Positions 14,622 to 21,621 of a stretch of DNA of 23,880 bases are shown piece by piece. The first letter of the stretch is position 1. Each line of letters begins with the position of its first letter. The notes under the pieces were generated by a model. The model did not search any database, was not told where the DNA came from, and saw only the letters and a program-made list of their open reading frames with translations. Location of the stretch: NCBI GenBank assembly GCA_947374485.1, contig CANCCF010000051.1:1-23880 (forward strand), written 5' to 3'. This DNA comes from Comamonadaceae bacterium (GTDB taxonomy: Bacteria > Pseudomonadota > Gammaproteobacteria > Burkholderiales > Burkholderiaceae_C). The translations under genes were made by a program, and so were the position numbers.

Positions 14622-15752
14622 ATGCAACGCATTGACCACCCCCTGTTGTCGCCCAGTCTGGGCAGCCACAGGACCGTTACCAGTTTTCACTTTGGCAAGA
14701 AGGACAGCGGCCTGAAGGTCTACATCCAGGCCAGCCTGCACGCCGAGGAATTACCCGGCATGCTGGTGGCCCACCACCTGCGCCCCCTGCTGCAGGCCGC
14801 CGAAGCCGCAGGCCAGGTGGTCGGTGAGGTGGTGCTGGTGCCAGTCTGCAACCCCATCGGCCTGGCGCAGCGCCTGGACCACAAGCCCATGGGCCGCTTT
14901 GAGCTCGACACGTCAGAGAACTTCAACCGCCACTACCCGGACTTTGCCAAAGCGGTCTTGCCGCGCATTGCCGACAAGCTGGGCGCAGACGCGGATACCA
15001 ATGTGCGCACCGTGCGCACGGCCATGGCCGAACACTTGGCCAGCTTGAAGCCCGCCACCGAGTTGCAAAGCCTGCGCAGCACGCTGCTGGGCCTGGCCTT
15101 TGACGCCGACATCGTGCTCGACCTGCACTGTGACTGCGAAGGCGTCATGCATTTCTACTGCGAGGAAAGCTGCTGGCCACAACTCGCCCCGATTGCCCAC
15201 TTCATGGGCAGCCAGGCCATTCTGCTGGCCAAAGACTCCGGTGGCGGCCCAATAGACGAGTGCCTGTCGGGCTTCTGGTGGCGCCTGGCTGAAGCGCTGA
15301 AGCAGCAGGGCATTGAGCACCCCCTGCCCCAAGGCTGCTGCACCACCACCATCGAGCTGCGCGGCGAAGTGGATGTGACACATGCCTATGCCCGGCAGGA
15401 CGCGAACGCCATCTTTGCCTACCTGGAACACCTGGGCGTCCTCCACACCGGCCACACGCCGGAAGTGCCGGCCGCCCTGTGCCAGCCCACGCCCCTGGCG
15501 GGCTCGGAGACCCTGCGTGCCAGCGGCCCCGGCGTGGTGGTGTACGCGGCAGAGCCGGGACAGCGCCTGAAGAAGGGCGAGCTGGTGGCCGAGGTCATCA
15601 ACGCCATTGACGGTGTGGCTGAAAAAATTCAGGCCGGTGTGGACGGCGTGTTCTACGCCCGCATCCTCAACCGCTATGTCACCGCCGGTTGCGAAATCGG
15701 CAAGATTGCCGGCGCCACCGCCTTTAGAACCGGGCCCCTGCTGGGCAACTGA
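14622..15752 (+). CDS. Zinc deacylase of the succinylglutamate desuccinylase/aspartoacylase family
   Basis: The 376 aa metallo-hydrolase is related to AstE, aspartoacylase and the ectoine-pathway deacetylase DoeB. The zinc ligands H40 and E43 lie in ASLHAEELPG, a third histidine in LDLHCDCEG, and the likely catalytic glutamate in TTTIELRGEVDV. The substrate-contact segment DTSENFNRHYP resembles the family's N-R motif. The C-terminal part (SGPGVVVYAAEPGQRLKKGELV) forms the barrel-sandwich subdomain seen in these enzymes. It should remove an acyl group from an N-acylated amino acid or a similar amide in the cytoplasm. Its location between permease and ATPase genes ties it to the imported substrate. 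The exact substrate is not deducible. Confidence 0.85.
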   Translation: MQRIDHPLLSPSLGSHRTVTSFHFGKKDSGLKVYIQASLHAEELPGMLVAHHLRPLLQAAEAAGQVVGEVVLVPVCNPIGLAQRLDHKPMGRFELDTSENFNRHYPDFAKAVLPRIADKLGADADTNVRTVRTAMAEHLASLKPATELQSLRSTLLGLAFDADIVLDLHCDCEGVMHFYCEESCWPQLAPIAHFMGSQAILLAKDSGGGPIDECLSGFWWRLAEALKQQGIEHPLPQGCCTTTIELRGEVDVTHAYARQDANAIFAYLEHLGVLHTGHTPEVPAALCQPTPLAGSETLRASGPGVVVYAAEPGQRLKKGELVAEVINAIDGVAEKIQAGVDGVFYARILNRYVTAGCEIGKIAGATAFRTGPLLGN

Positions 15753-15770
15753 ACCTTTGTAGCCAACACC

Positions 15771-16547
15771 ATGTCCACCACCGCACTCAAACTCCAGGTC
15801 GAGAACATCCACAAGAGCTTTGGCTCCAACGAGGTGCTCAAGGGCGTGTCGCTTACCGCCCATGCGGGGGATGTGATCAGCATCATCGGCAGCTCGGGCT
15901 CGGGCAAGAGCACGTTTTTGCGCTGCATCAACCTGCTGGAAAAGCCCCACCAGGGCAGCATCGAAGTGGCGGGTGAAAAGCTGGCGCTGGTCAAAGGCAA
16001 GGGTGGCGAACTCGTTGCCGCCGACCCCAAGCAACTGCAGCGCCTGCGCACCAAACTGGCCATGGTGTTCCAGCACTTCAATTTGTGGGCGCACATGACG
16101 GTGCTGCAAAACATCATCGAAACCCCGGTGCATATTCTGGGCGTACCCAAGGACGAAGCCGTGGCCACCGCGCGCAAATACCTGGCCAAGGTCGGCCTCT
16201 CGGGCGTGGAAGACCGCTACCCCGCGCACATGAGCGGCGGCCAGCAGCAACGCGTGGCGATTGCCCGCGCGCTGGCGGTGGAGCCCGAGGTGATGCTGTT
16301 TGACGAGCCCACCAGCGCGCTGGACCCGGAGCTGGTGTCCGAGGTGCTCAAGGTCATGAAGACCCTGGCCCAAGAAGGCCGCACCATGGTGGTGGTCACC
16401 CACGAGATGGGCTTTGCCCGCGAGGTGGCCAACCACCTGATCTTCCTGCACAAGGGCCTGGTGGAAGAAGAAGGCAACCCGCAAACCGTGCTGACCAACC
16501 CCAAGAGCGAGCGGCTGCAGCAGTTTCTCTCGGGCAGCCTGAAGTAG
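15771..16547 (+). CDS. Polar amino-acid ABC transporter ATP-binding protein (HisP-like)
   Basis: The 258 aa ATPase has Walker A GSSGSGKST (residues 40-48), the Q-loop MVFQHFNLWAHMTV typical of HisP/ArtP-type proteins, signature MSGGQQQRVAIARAL, Walker B VMLFDEPTSALDPE and the switch histidine in VVVTHEMGFA. The insertion between Walker A and Q-loop (ALVKGKGGELVAADPKQLQ) is the same region that is extended in HisP. It drives uptake through the two permeases encoded upstream and completes the importer. All catalytic motifs are intact. It lies 18 bases after the deacylase gene and 22 bases before the acyltransferase gene, so readthrough into the next gene set is possible. Confidence 0.94.
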   Translation: MSTTALKLQVENIHKSFGSNEVLKGVSLTAHAGDVISIIGSSGSGKSTFLRCINLLEKPHQGSIEVAGEKLALVKGKGGELVAADPKQLQRLRTKLAMVFQHFNLWAHMTVLQNIIETPVHILGVPKDEAVATARKYLAKVGLSGVEDRYPAHMSGGQQQRVAIARALAVEPEVMLFDEPTSALDPELVSEVLKVMKTLAQEGRTMVVVTHEMGFAREVANHLIFLHKGLVEEEGNPQTVLTNPKSERLQQFLSGSLK

Positions 16548-16569
16548 CTTTGCCGGGGATGTACCACCC

Positions 16570-17466
16570 ATGCTGAGTGGTTTGCCTGCGCCCTTGCTGG
16601 GCGTGCTGGCCTTCACCCTGTTGCTGGGCAACACCTTGTTCTGGGTGCCCATCCTGCTGGTGTTTGCGGCCGTCAAACTGATCCTCCCCTTCGAGGCAGT
16701 GCGTCTGGCGCTGGACCCGGTACTGGTCTGGATCGCAGAGACCTGGATTGCCAGCAACAGCGCCTGGATGGCGCTGACGCAGCGCACCCACTGGGACGTG
16801 AAGGGAATAGACGGCCTGGACCCTGCGGATTGGTACCTGGTCAACAGCAACCACCAGTGCGCCGCTGATATCTTTGTGCTGCAGCACCTGCTCAACCGCC
16901 GCATCCCGCTGCTCAAGTTCTTTATCAAGCAGCAACTGATCTGGATGCCGGTGATCGGCCTGGCCTGGTGGGCACTCGACTTCCCCTTCATGCGCCGCCA
17001 CAGCGAGGCCTATTTGAAAAAGCACCCGGAGATGCGCGCCAAAGACCAGGAGGCCACACGCAAAGCCTGCGCCAAGTTCGCCCTCATCCCCACCAGCGTG
17101 ACCAACTTCATGGAAGGCACGCGCTTCACGCCCGAGAAGCACGCGCGCCAGCAGTCGCCCTACCGCTACCTGCTCAAGCCCAAGGCTGGTGGCGTGGCCC
17201 TGGCCCTCAACGCCATGGGCGACAAGTTCCACTCGATACTGGATGTGACCATCGTCTACCCGGATGGCATCCCCGGCTTCTGGGTCTTTTTGTGTGGGCG
17301 CATGCGCCGCGTCATCGTGCGTGTGCGCAGCCTGCCCATTCCGCCAGATCTGCAGCAGGGCGACTATGGCCATGACCCGGCCTTCCGCGAGGCCTTCTCG
17401 GCATGGGTGCAGCAGGTGTGGCGGGACAAGGATGCGCAGATCGCCGGGCTGCTGAGCCCAAAATAG
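16570..17466 (+). CDS. YihG-like lysophospholipid acyltransferase
   Basis: The 298 aa membrane acyltransferase has two N-terminal hydrophobic segments (about residues 8-40). The catalytic HX4D box is in NSNHQCAADIF (H95, D100) and the substrate motif EGTRF is at residues 182-186. KPKAGGVALALNAMG and LDVTIVYPDG match the PlsC/LPLAT family and specifically the YihG type. Such enzymes acylate lysophosphatidic acid or remodel phospholipids at the sn-2 position, using acyl-CoA or acyl-ACP at the inner membrane. GGGGAT upstream of the ATG may serve as a ribosome-binding site. It is followed eight bases later by a split lipase gene. Confidence 0.88.
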   Translation: MLSGLPAPLLGVLAFTLLLGNTLFWVPILLVFAAVKLILPFEAVRLALDPVLVWIAETWIASNSAWMALTQRTHWDVKGIDGLDPADWYLVNSNHQCAADIFVLQHLLNRRIPLLKFFIKQQLIWMPVIGLAWWALDFPFMRRHSEAYLKKHPEMRAKDQEATRKACAKFALIPTSVTNFMEGTRFTPEKHARQQSPYRYLLKPKAGGVALALNAMGDKFHSILDVTIVYPDGIPGFWVFLCGRMRRVIVRVRSLPIPPDLQQGDYGHDPAFREAFSAWVQQVWRDKDAQIAGLLSPK

Positions 17467-17474
17467 GAAAACCC

Positions 17475-17684
17475 GTGCTCGCCAGAATGCTCCGCATCAC
17501 CATCGCCCTGCAAGCACTGTTCGGCGCGGCGCTGGGTTACGGGATGGCTCGCAACACAGGCCTTGCCGCCACCGTGCTCACCATGCTGGTGGCAGCAGTC
17601 GCCACACCCTTTGTGGGCAACACCATCACCATTTTCTGGAGCTTCTTCAAGCCCGGGCTGACGAACCGGTGGCACTGGGGCTGA
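17475..17684 (+). pseudogene. N-terminal membrane part of a frameshifted lipase gene
   Basis: The reading frame starts at GTG with AGGAAA closely upstream. It encodes 69 residues with two membrane helices (about residues 4-22 and 27-44) and then NTITIFWSFFK. After this the frame turns into PGLTNRWHWG and stops. Reading one base back from position 17651 instead gives ARADEPVALGLKALLGE, which runs directly into the lipase frame. That joins WSFFK to ARADEP as a natural sequence. A single missing G (AAGCCC instead of AAGGCCC) explains the split. The restored gene would be 297 codons long, a plausible length for a membrane-anchored alpha/beta hydrolase. Sequencing error is the main alternative. 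Confidence 0.6.
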
Positions 17685-18364
17685 AGGCCTTGCTGGGCGA
17701 ATGCGTTGCCAGCATCCATGTCTTCCTGCTGCGCCAGCCCTGGGCTTCTGCGGCACCGGGCATCCAACCGGCAACGGGCCAACAGAGCCGCCTGCCGGTG
17801 CTGTTGGTCCACGGATTCGTCTGCAACCACCGGGTGTGGGATTCCATGGTTCCGGCCTTGCGGGCGCAAGGGCACACCGTGCTGGCCATCGATCTGGAGC
17901 CGCTGTTCAGCCCGATTGACGACTACGCGTCCCAAATGGAGCAGGCCGTGCAGGCCCTGCTGCTGCAAACTGGACAGACGCAGGTGGCGCTGGTGGGCCA
18001 CAGCATGGGTGGTCTGGTGATCCGCGCCTGGATGCGGCGCTATGGCACGGCCCATGCGGCGCGCGCCGTGACGCTCGGCACGCCGCACGTGGGCACCCGG
18101 GCCCAGGCCATGGTCAGCACCGCCAACGGGCTGCAAATGGGCCATGCAAGTGACTGGCTCCGGGCCCTGGCGGCCTCGGAGACGGACACCACCCGCAGCT
18201 TGTTTCGCATCGCCCTCACACCGCAGGACAACATCGTCTACCCCCAGCGTGCGCAAACGCTGGAGAGCGTCGCGCCCATGGTGTTTGAGGGGCGTGGCCA
18301 TTTGCAGCTGTGCACCGACCCGCAAGTGCGCGACTGGGTCTGTGCGCAACTGGCGGTGGGGTAA
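17669..18364 (+). CDS. Triacylglycerol-lipase-like alpha/beta hydrolase (catalytic part of split gene)
   Basis: This frame encodes a complete lipase-type catalytic domain: oxyanion region VLLVHGFVCNHRVW, nucleophile elbow LVGHSMGGLV (S112), TLGTPHVGT, acid in LTPQDNIVYP (D187) and base in FEGRGHLQL (H211). Such proteins hydrolyse ester lipids, and relatives in Burkholderiales have two N-terminal membrane helices. Here those helices are encoded in another frame immediately upstream. The only available start is a GTG at 17669 without a recognisable ribosome-binding site, inside what looks like the middle of the original protein. It may be translated poorly or only after frameshifting. The catalytic residues remain intact, so decay, if real, is recent. 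Confidence 0.75.
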   Translation: MALGLKALLGECVASIHVFLLRQPWASAAPGIQPATGQQSRLPVLLVHGFVCNHRVWDSMVPALRAQGHTVLAIDLEPLFSPIDDYASQMEQAVQALLLQTGQTQVALVGHSMGGLVIRAWMRRYGTAHAARAVTLGTPHVGTRAQAMVSTANGLQMGHASDWLRALAASETDTTRSLFRIALTPQDNIVYPQRAQTLESVAPMVFEGRGHLQLCTDPQVRDWVCAQLAVG

Positions 18365-18375
18365 GCTCACCGCCC

Positions 18376-18960
18376 ATGCGCCCTACCTCCAAATCCGACC
18401 TGTTCTGGTCTTTCTCCTGGCTGGCCCTGCAAGGGTTTGGCGGCGTGCTGGCCATCGTGCAACGCGAGCTGGTGGAAAAAAAACAGTGGCTCACGCGCGA
18501 AGAGTTTGTGGAGGACTGGGCCGTGGCGCAAATCCTGCCGGGCCCCAATGTGGTCAACCTGTCGCTCATGATGGGTGACCGCCACTTTGGCTTCACAGGC
18601 GCCCTGTGTGCCATGGCGGGCATACTGCTGTTCCCGCTCCTGGTGGTGCTGGCCTTGGTGGTGGTTTTCTCCGGCATTTCCGACGTGCCACAGGTGCAGG
18701 GCGCACTGCGCGGCATGGGCGCAGTCGCCGCGGGCCTGATCACCGCCACGGGCTTGAAGCTGATCGCCGCCATCCGCAACAACCCCATGGGCATGGGCGT
18801 GTGCTGGCTGTTCGCCGCCCTCACCTTTGCGGCCATTGCCATCCTGCGTTTGCCGCTGGCCTGGGTGCTGTTGGGCGTGGGGGGCACGGCCTGCGTCTAT
18901 GCCTACCGCACCCTGCAAGGCCTGCAAAGCCGCGCAGCGAAACCGGAGCAACAACCATGA
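18376..18960 (+). CDS. Chromate transporter, half-size ChrA (first of pair)
   Basis: The 194 aa membrane protein has the CHR domain hallmark near the N-terminus: WLALQGFGGVLAIVQRELVE, KKQWLTREEFVEDWAVAQILPGPNVVNLSLMMG. Several hydrophobic helices follow. Full-size ChrA proteins (about 400 aa) carry two such domains and export chromate. Short-chain CHR proteins are encoded as adjacent pairs of about 200 aa that act together, as seen here. The ATG at 18376 places the first helix at residue 8, as in relatives; upstream in-frame sequence belongs to the lipase gene. Its stop overlaps the next start. Whether the true substrate is chromate or another oxyanion cannot be told. Confidence 0.87.
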   Translation: MRPTSKSDLFWSFSWLALQGFGGVLAIVQRELVEKKQWLTREEFVEDWAVAQILPGPNVVNLSLMMGDRHFGFTGALCAMAGILLFPLLVVLALVVVFSGISDVPQVQGALRGMGAVAAGLITATGLKLIAAIRNNPMGMGVCWLFAALTFAAIAILRLPLAWVLLGVGGTACVYAYRTLQGLQSRAAKPEQQP

Positions 18961-19553
18961 GCGTCACCCTCAGCGCGCTGGACTGGTTGCAAGTGCTGGG
19001 GCACTTTTTGCTGCTCTCGGTGCTCTCCATTGGCGGCGCCATCACCACTGCGCCCGATATGCACCGTTATCTGGTGGTGGAACAGCATTGGCTCTCCGAC
19101 AGCCAGTTCACCGCCAGCATCGCCTTGGCGCAGGCTGCGCCCGGCCCCAATGTGCTGTTCATTGCGCTGCTCGGTTGGAACCTGGGCCTGAATGCCGCAG
19201 GCGGGCTGGCTGCGGGCGCTACCGCCTGGGGCTGGGGCCTGTTGGGTGCCCTGGTGACCATGTTGGGCATCCTGCTGCCCAGCACCACGCTCACCTTTGT
19301 CGCCGCGCGTTGGGGCCACAACAACCGCGAGCGCCTGGGCGTGCGCGCCTTCAAAACCGGCATGGCACCTATCGTGATTGCCTTGCTGGCCTCCACCGGC
19401 TGGATTCTGTCAGCCGGTCAGGGCAGCGCCGCAGACAGTTGGCGCCTGTGGCTGCTGACCGCCGTGGTCACGCTGCTGGTGTGGCGCACCCGCATCCACT
19501 TGCTGTGGCTGCTGGCGGTGGGTGGCCTCTTGGGGTGGTTTGGGTTGGTCTAA
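18957..19553 (+). CDS. Chromate transporter, half-size ChrA (second of pair)
   Basis: The 198 aa CHR-domain partner has FLLLSVLSIGGAITTAPDMHRYLVVE, HWLSDSQFTASIALAQAAPGPNVLFIALLGW, and a Gly/Ala-rich helix pair ending LLPSTTLTFVAARW. The IGGAITTAPDM and AAPGPN motifs mirror GFGGVLAIVQ and ILPGPN in the first half, as expected for a domain duplication. The ATG overlaps the preceding stop (ATGA) and is preceded by GGAG at eight bases. The two halves probably insert in opposite orientation and form the working exporter. A GC-rich repeat-like segment follows before the convergent rlmB gene. Confidence 0.87.
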   Translation: MSVTLSALDWLQVLGHFLLLSVLSIGGAITTAPDMHRYLVVEQHWLSDSQFTASIALAQAAPGPNVLFIALLGWNLGLNAAGGLAAGATAWGWGLLGALVTMLGILLPSTTLTFVAARWGHNNRERLGVRAFKTGMAPIVIALLASTGWILSAGQGSAADSWRLWLLTAVVTLLVWRTRIHLLWLLAVGGLLGWFGLV

Positions 19554-19566
19554 ATGGGTTCTGGCG

Positions 19567-19637
19567 CCGGGCCACCCCAAGCCAGGTTAGTCCCCTCGGG
19601 GGGCAGAGAGCCACACGAAGTGGGCGAACGTGGGGGC
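19567..19637. repeat. GC-rich repeat-like element between convergent genes
   Basis: The gap between the second chrA and rlmB contains GGGCCACCCCAAGCC, then CCCCTCGGGGGG (19592-19603), then CCACACGAAGTGGG (19611-19624) and GTGGGGGCC at the end. It holds several short stems (CCCC/GGGG, CCAC/GTGG), and the outer ends are roughly complementary. From memory, intergenic elements of this pattern recur in Comamonadaceae genomes at gene ends. No second copy occurs in this window. It may also act as a bidirectional transcription stop. Confidence 0.45.
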
Positions 19638-20408
19638 CTAAATTCCGCGTTGACGCACCGCCTCGTACAGACATATACCGCTGGCCACCGACACATTCAG
19701 GCTCTCCACCGCGCCTTTCATGGGGATGCTGACCAGCAGGTCGCAGGTCTTGGCGGTGAGCTGGCGCATGCCGTCGCCCTCGGCGCCCAGCACCAGGGCC
19801 ACGGCGCCGGTGAAGTTGGCCTGGAACAGGGTCTGTGTGGCCTGGTCGCTGGTGCCAATGACCCAGATGTTGCGTTCCTTGAGTTCATTCAGCGTGCGCG
19901 CCAGGTTGGTGACCATGAAATAAGGCACGGTCTCGGCCGCGCCGCTGGCCACCTTGGCCACGGTGGCGTTGATGCCCGCCGCGTTGTCCTTGGGTGCAAT
20001 CACCGCATGCACACCGGCGCCATCGGCCACGCGCAGGCAGGCGCCCAGGTTGTGCGGATCAGTCACGCCGTCCAGCACCAGGATCAGGGGCGGTATGCGC
20101 TCTGCAGGGGGAAGTTCCGCGTTGGATGCTTCCAGGTTTTCCAGCAGCTCATCGAGCGAATGCACCTGCTTGATTTCCTGCACGCGCGCGGCCACACCCT
20201 GGTGGCCGTGGCTGCCCGCCAGCTTGGCCAGGCGGATGCCGTCGGCCTCGATCAGGCGCACGCCGTGCTCGGCTACTTTTTCCAGAAACAGGCGCATGCG
20301 CGCGTCGCGCCGGGTGGGCTCGTAATAGATTTCGATGATGGATTGCGGCGCGGTCTTCAGGCGCACGCCCACGGCGTGAAAGCCGAACAGAACTTTGGGG
20401 GATGACAT
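19638..20408 (-). CDS. rlmB: 23S rRNA (guanosine-2'-O-)-methyltransferase RlmB
   Basis: The 256 aa SPOUT/TrmH-family enzyme methylates the ribose of G2251 in the 23S rRNA peptidyl-transferase loop, using S-adenosylmethionine. The N-terminal substrate-binding domain begins KVLFGFHAVGVRLK. The knotted catalytic domain contains motif 1 LDGVTDPHNLGACLRVADGAGV, motif 2 LVLGAEGDGMRQL and motif 3 VSIPMKGAVESLNVSVASGICLYE. The length fits RlmB (E. coli 243 aa). The ATG at 20408 was chosen because upstream in-frame residues show no family similarity. It has no evident Shine-Dalgarno. It is divergent from the sterol-desaturase-like gene; a TTATC-type -10 candidate on this strand lies just upstream but lacks a spaced -35. 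Confidence 0.93.
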   Translation of the reverse strand: MSSPKVLFGFHAVGVRLKTAPQSIIEIYYEPTRRDARMRLFLEKVAEHGVRLIEADGIRLAKLAGSHGHQGVAARVQEIKQVHSLDELLENLEASNAELPPAERIPPLILVLDGVTDPHNLGACLRVADGAGVHAVIAPKDNAAGINATVAKVASGAAETVPYFMVTNLARTLNELKERNIWVIGTSDQATQTLFQANFTGAVALVLGAEGDGMRQLTAKTCDLLVSIPMKGAVESLNVSVASGICLYEAVRQRGI

Positions 20409-20492
20409 GCTGCGATTATCGGCGCTTGTGGCCCACACTCCTGCAAGTGCCCTGCCCTCGCATAATGGCGACAAGTGCGCGCTGTCACCCCG

Positions 20493-21617
20493 ATGCTGAA
20501 AAAACTCCACCACCTCACCGCCTCCACCGGCCCCCTGCGCCGTGGCACCGGCCTGGCAAGCGGCGTCATCGCGCTGGCCCTGGGCGTGCTGTGCTGCCTG
20601 GCGGTGCTGGCATTTCACTTTCCGCAGTACCTGACCACGCCGCAGCTGCGCCAGTCCTACGACGTGGAGGTGATGCGCCAGCTGCTGTTCTGGTCCATGG
20701 TGCTGAGCGGCGCGCTGGCGCTGACCAACACGGTGCTCAACCGGGCGCGCTGGCTCTCAGGCGTGGCCTTTGCCTGCGTAACGGTGGCTGCTTTGCTGGG
20801 CGGCCACAAGGTGCCGGTGGGTGACTTTGCACAAGCGCAGGTCTACATCGGGCTGGACTGGCTGGTGCTGGATTTATTGGGCTCCACCCTCATCTTCATC
20901 TGCATTGAAAAGCTCTTTCCCCTGCGCCGCGAGCAGCCGGTGTTTCGCGACCAGTGGCAGACGGATTTGCAGTATTTCATCGTCAACCACCTGGGCGTGG
21001 GCTTTGTGCTGCTGGCCACGAACGTGCTGGTGCACCGCTTCTTTGGCTGGGCGGTGCAGGACGGTGTGCAGCTGTGGGTGCAGCAGCTGCCGCTGGCAGC
21101 TTCCCTACTGCTTCTGATGCTGGTGGCTGACCTGATCGAGTACGGGGTGCACCGCGCCCTGCACGAGGTGCCGTTCCTGTGGCGGGTGCATGCGGTGCAC
21201 CACAGCATCACCACGGTGGACTGGCTGGCGGGCTCGCGCCTGCACATTGGGGAGGTGTTGCTGATGCGCACCCTGGTGCTGGCGCCCATCTACGTACTGG
21301 GCTTTGCCAAAGAGGCCATCGACATCTACATCGTCATCGTCGGCACGCAGGCAGTGTTCAACCATGCCAACGTCAACATCCGCCTGGGGCCGCTGCGCTA
21401 CGTGTTCGTCACGCCCAACTTCCACCACTGGCACCATTCGCAGGACAGCGAAGCGATCGATCGCAACTACGCCGGGCAGTTTGCCTTTATCGACCATCTG
21501 TTTGGAACGGCCGTGCGCTCTGACAAAGCCTGGCCCGAGCGCTATGGCGTGCGCGGCGACTATGTGCCGCAGGGCTTCTGGAAGCAGTTTGTCTTTGCGT
21601 TCAAAGGGCGCACCTGA
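20493..21617 (+). CDS. Sterol desaturase/fatty acid hydroxylase family membrane protein
   Basis: The 374 aa protein is a membrane di-iron oxygenase. Histidine boxes are HRALH (H220, H224), HAVHH (H233, H236, H237) and FHHWHH (H311-H315), with H291 in FNHANV between them. Four or five additional hydrophobic helices precede the catalytic domain (about residues 20-140). The superfamily includes sterol C4/C5 oxidases, fatty acid hydroxylases, carotenoid hydroxylases and alkylglycerol monooxygenase, which cleaves ether lipids. Sequence reading alone does not separate these. The ATG at 20493 was preferred to a GTG at 20475. The gene converges on the CarF-like gene with four bases between stops, placing two lipid-oxidising enzymes tail to tail. 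Confidence 0.85.
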   Translation: MLKKLHHLTASTGPLRRGTGLASGVIALALGVLCCLAVLAFHFPQYLTTPQLRQSYDVEVMRQLLFWSMVLSGALALTNTVLNRARWLSGVAFACVTVAALLGGHKVPVGDFAQAQVYIGLDWLVLDLLGSTLIFICIEKLFPLRREQPVFRDQWQTDLQYFIVNHLGVGFVLLATNVLVHRFFGWAVQDGVQLWVQQLPLAASLLLLMLVADLIEYGVHRALHEVPFLWRVHAVHHSITTVDWLAGSRLHIGEVLLMRTLVLAPIYVLGFAKEAIDIYIVIVGTQAVFNHANVNIRLGPLRYVFVTPNFHHWHHSQDSEAIDRNYAGQFAFIDHLFGTAVRSDKAWPERYGVRGDYVPQGFWKQFVFAFKGRT

Positions 21618-21621
21618 GGCT

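Noticed and set aside
14913..16991. Long open frame on the minus strand (692 codons) opposite the deacylase, ABC ATPase and acyltransferase genes
   Set aside because: Its translation is rich in His, Gly, Leu and Gln without domain motifs, while the plus strand carries intact catalytic motifs of three families. Long antisense frames are expected in high-GC DNA.
17640..17684. Programmed -1 frameshifting joining the two lipase frames
   Set aside because: The junction TTCTTCAAGCCC does not fit a slippery heptamer and no clear stimulatory structure was seen. A base deletion or sequencing error is simpler.
20415..20466. GATAAT (minus, 20415-20420) and CATAAT (plus, 20461-20466) as divergent -10 boxes for rlmB and the sterol-desaturase-like gene
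   Set aside because: Neither has a -35 match at 16-18 bases, so they are not reported as promoters.
20475..20492. GTG at 20475 as start of the sterol-desaturase-like gene
   Set aside because: It adds six residues without a ribosome-binding site; the ATG at 20493 begins a normal positively charged N-terminus (MLKKLHH).
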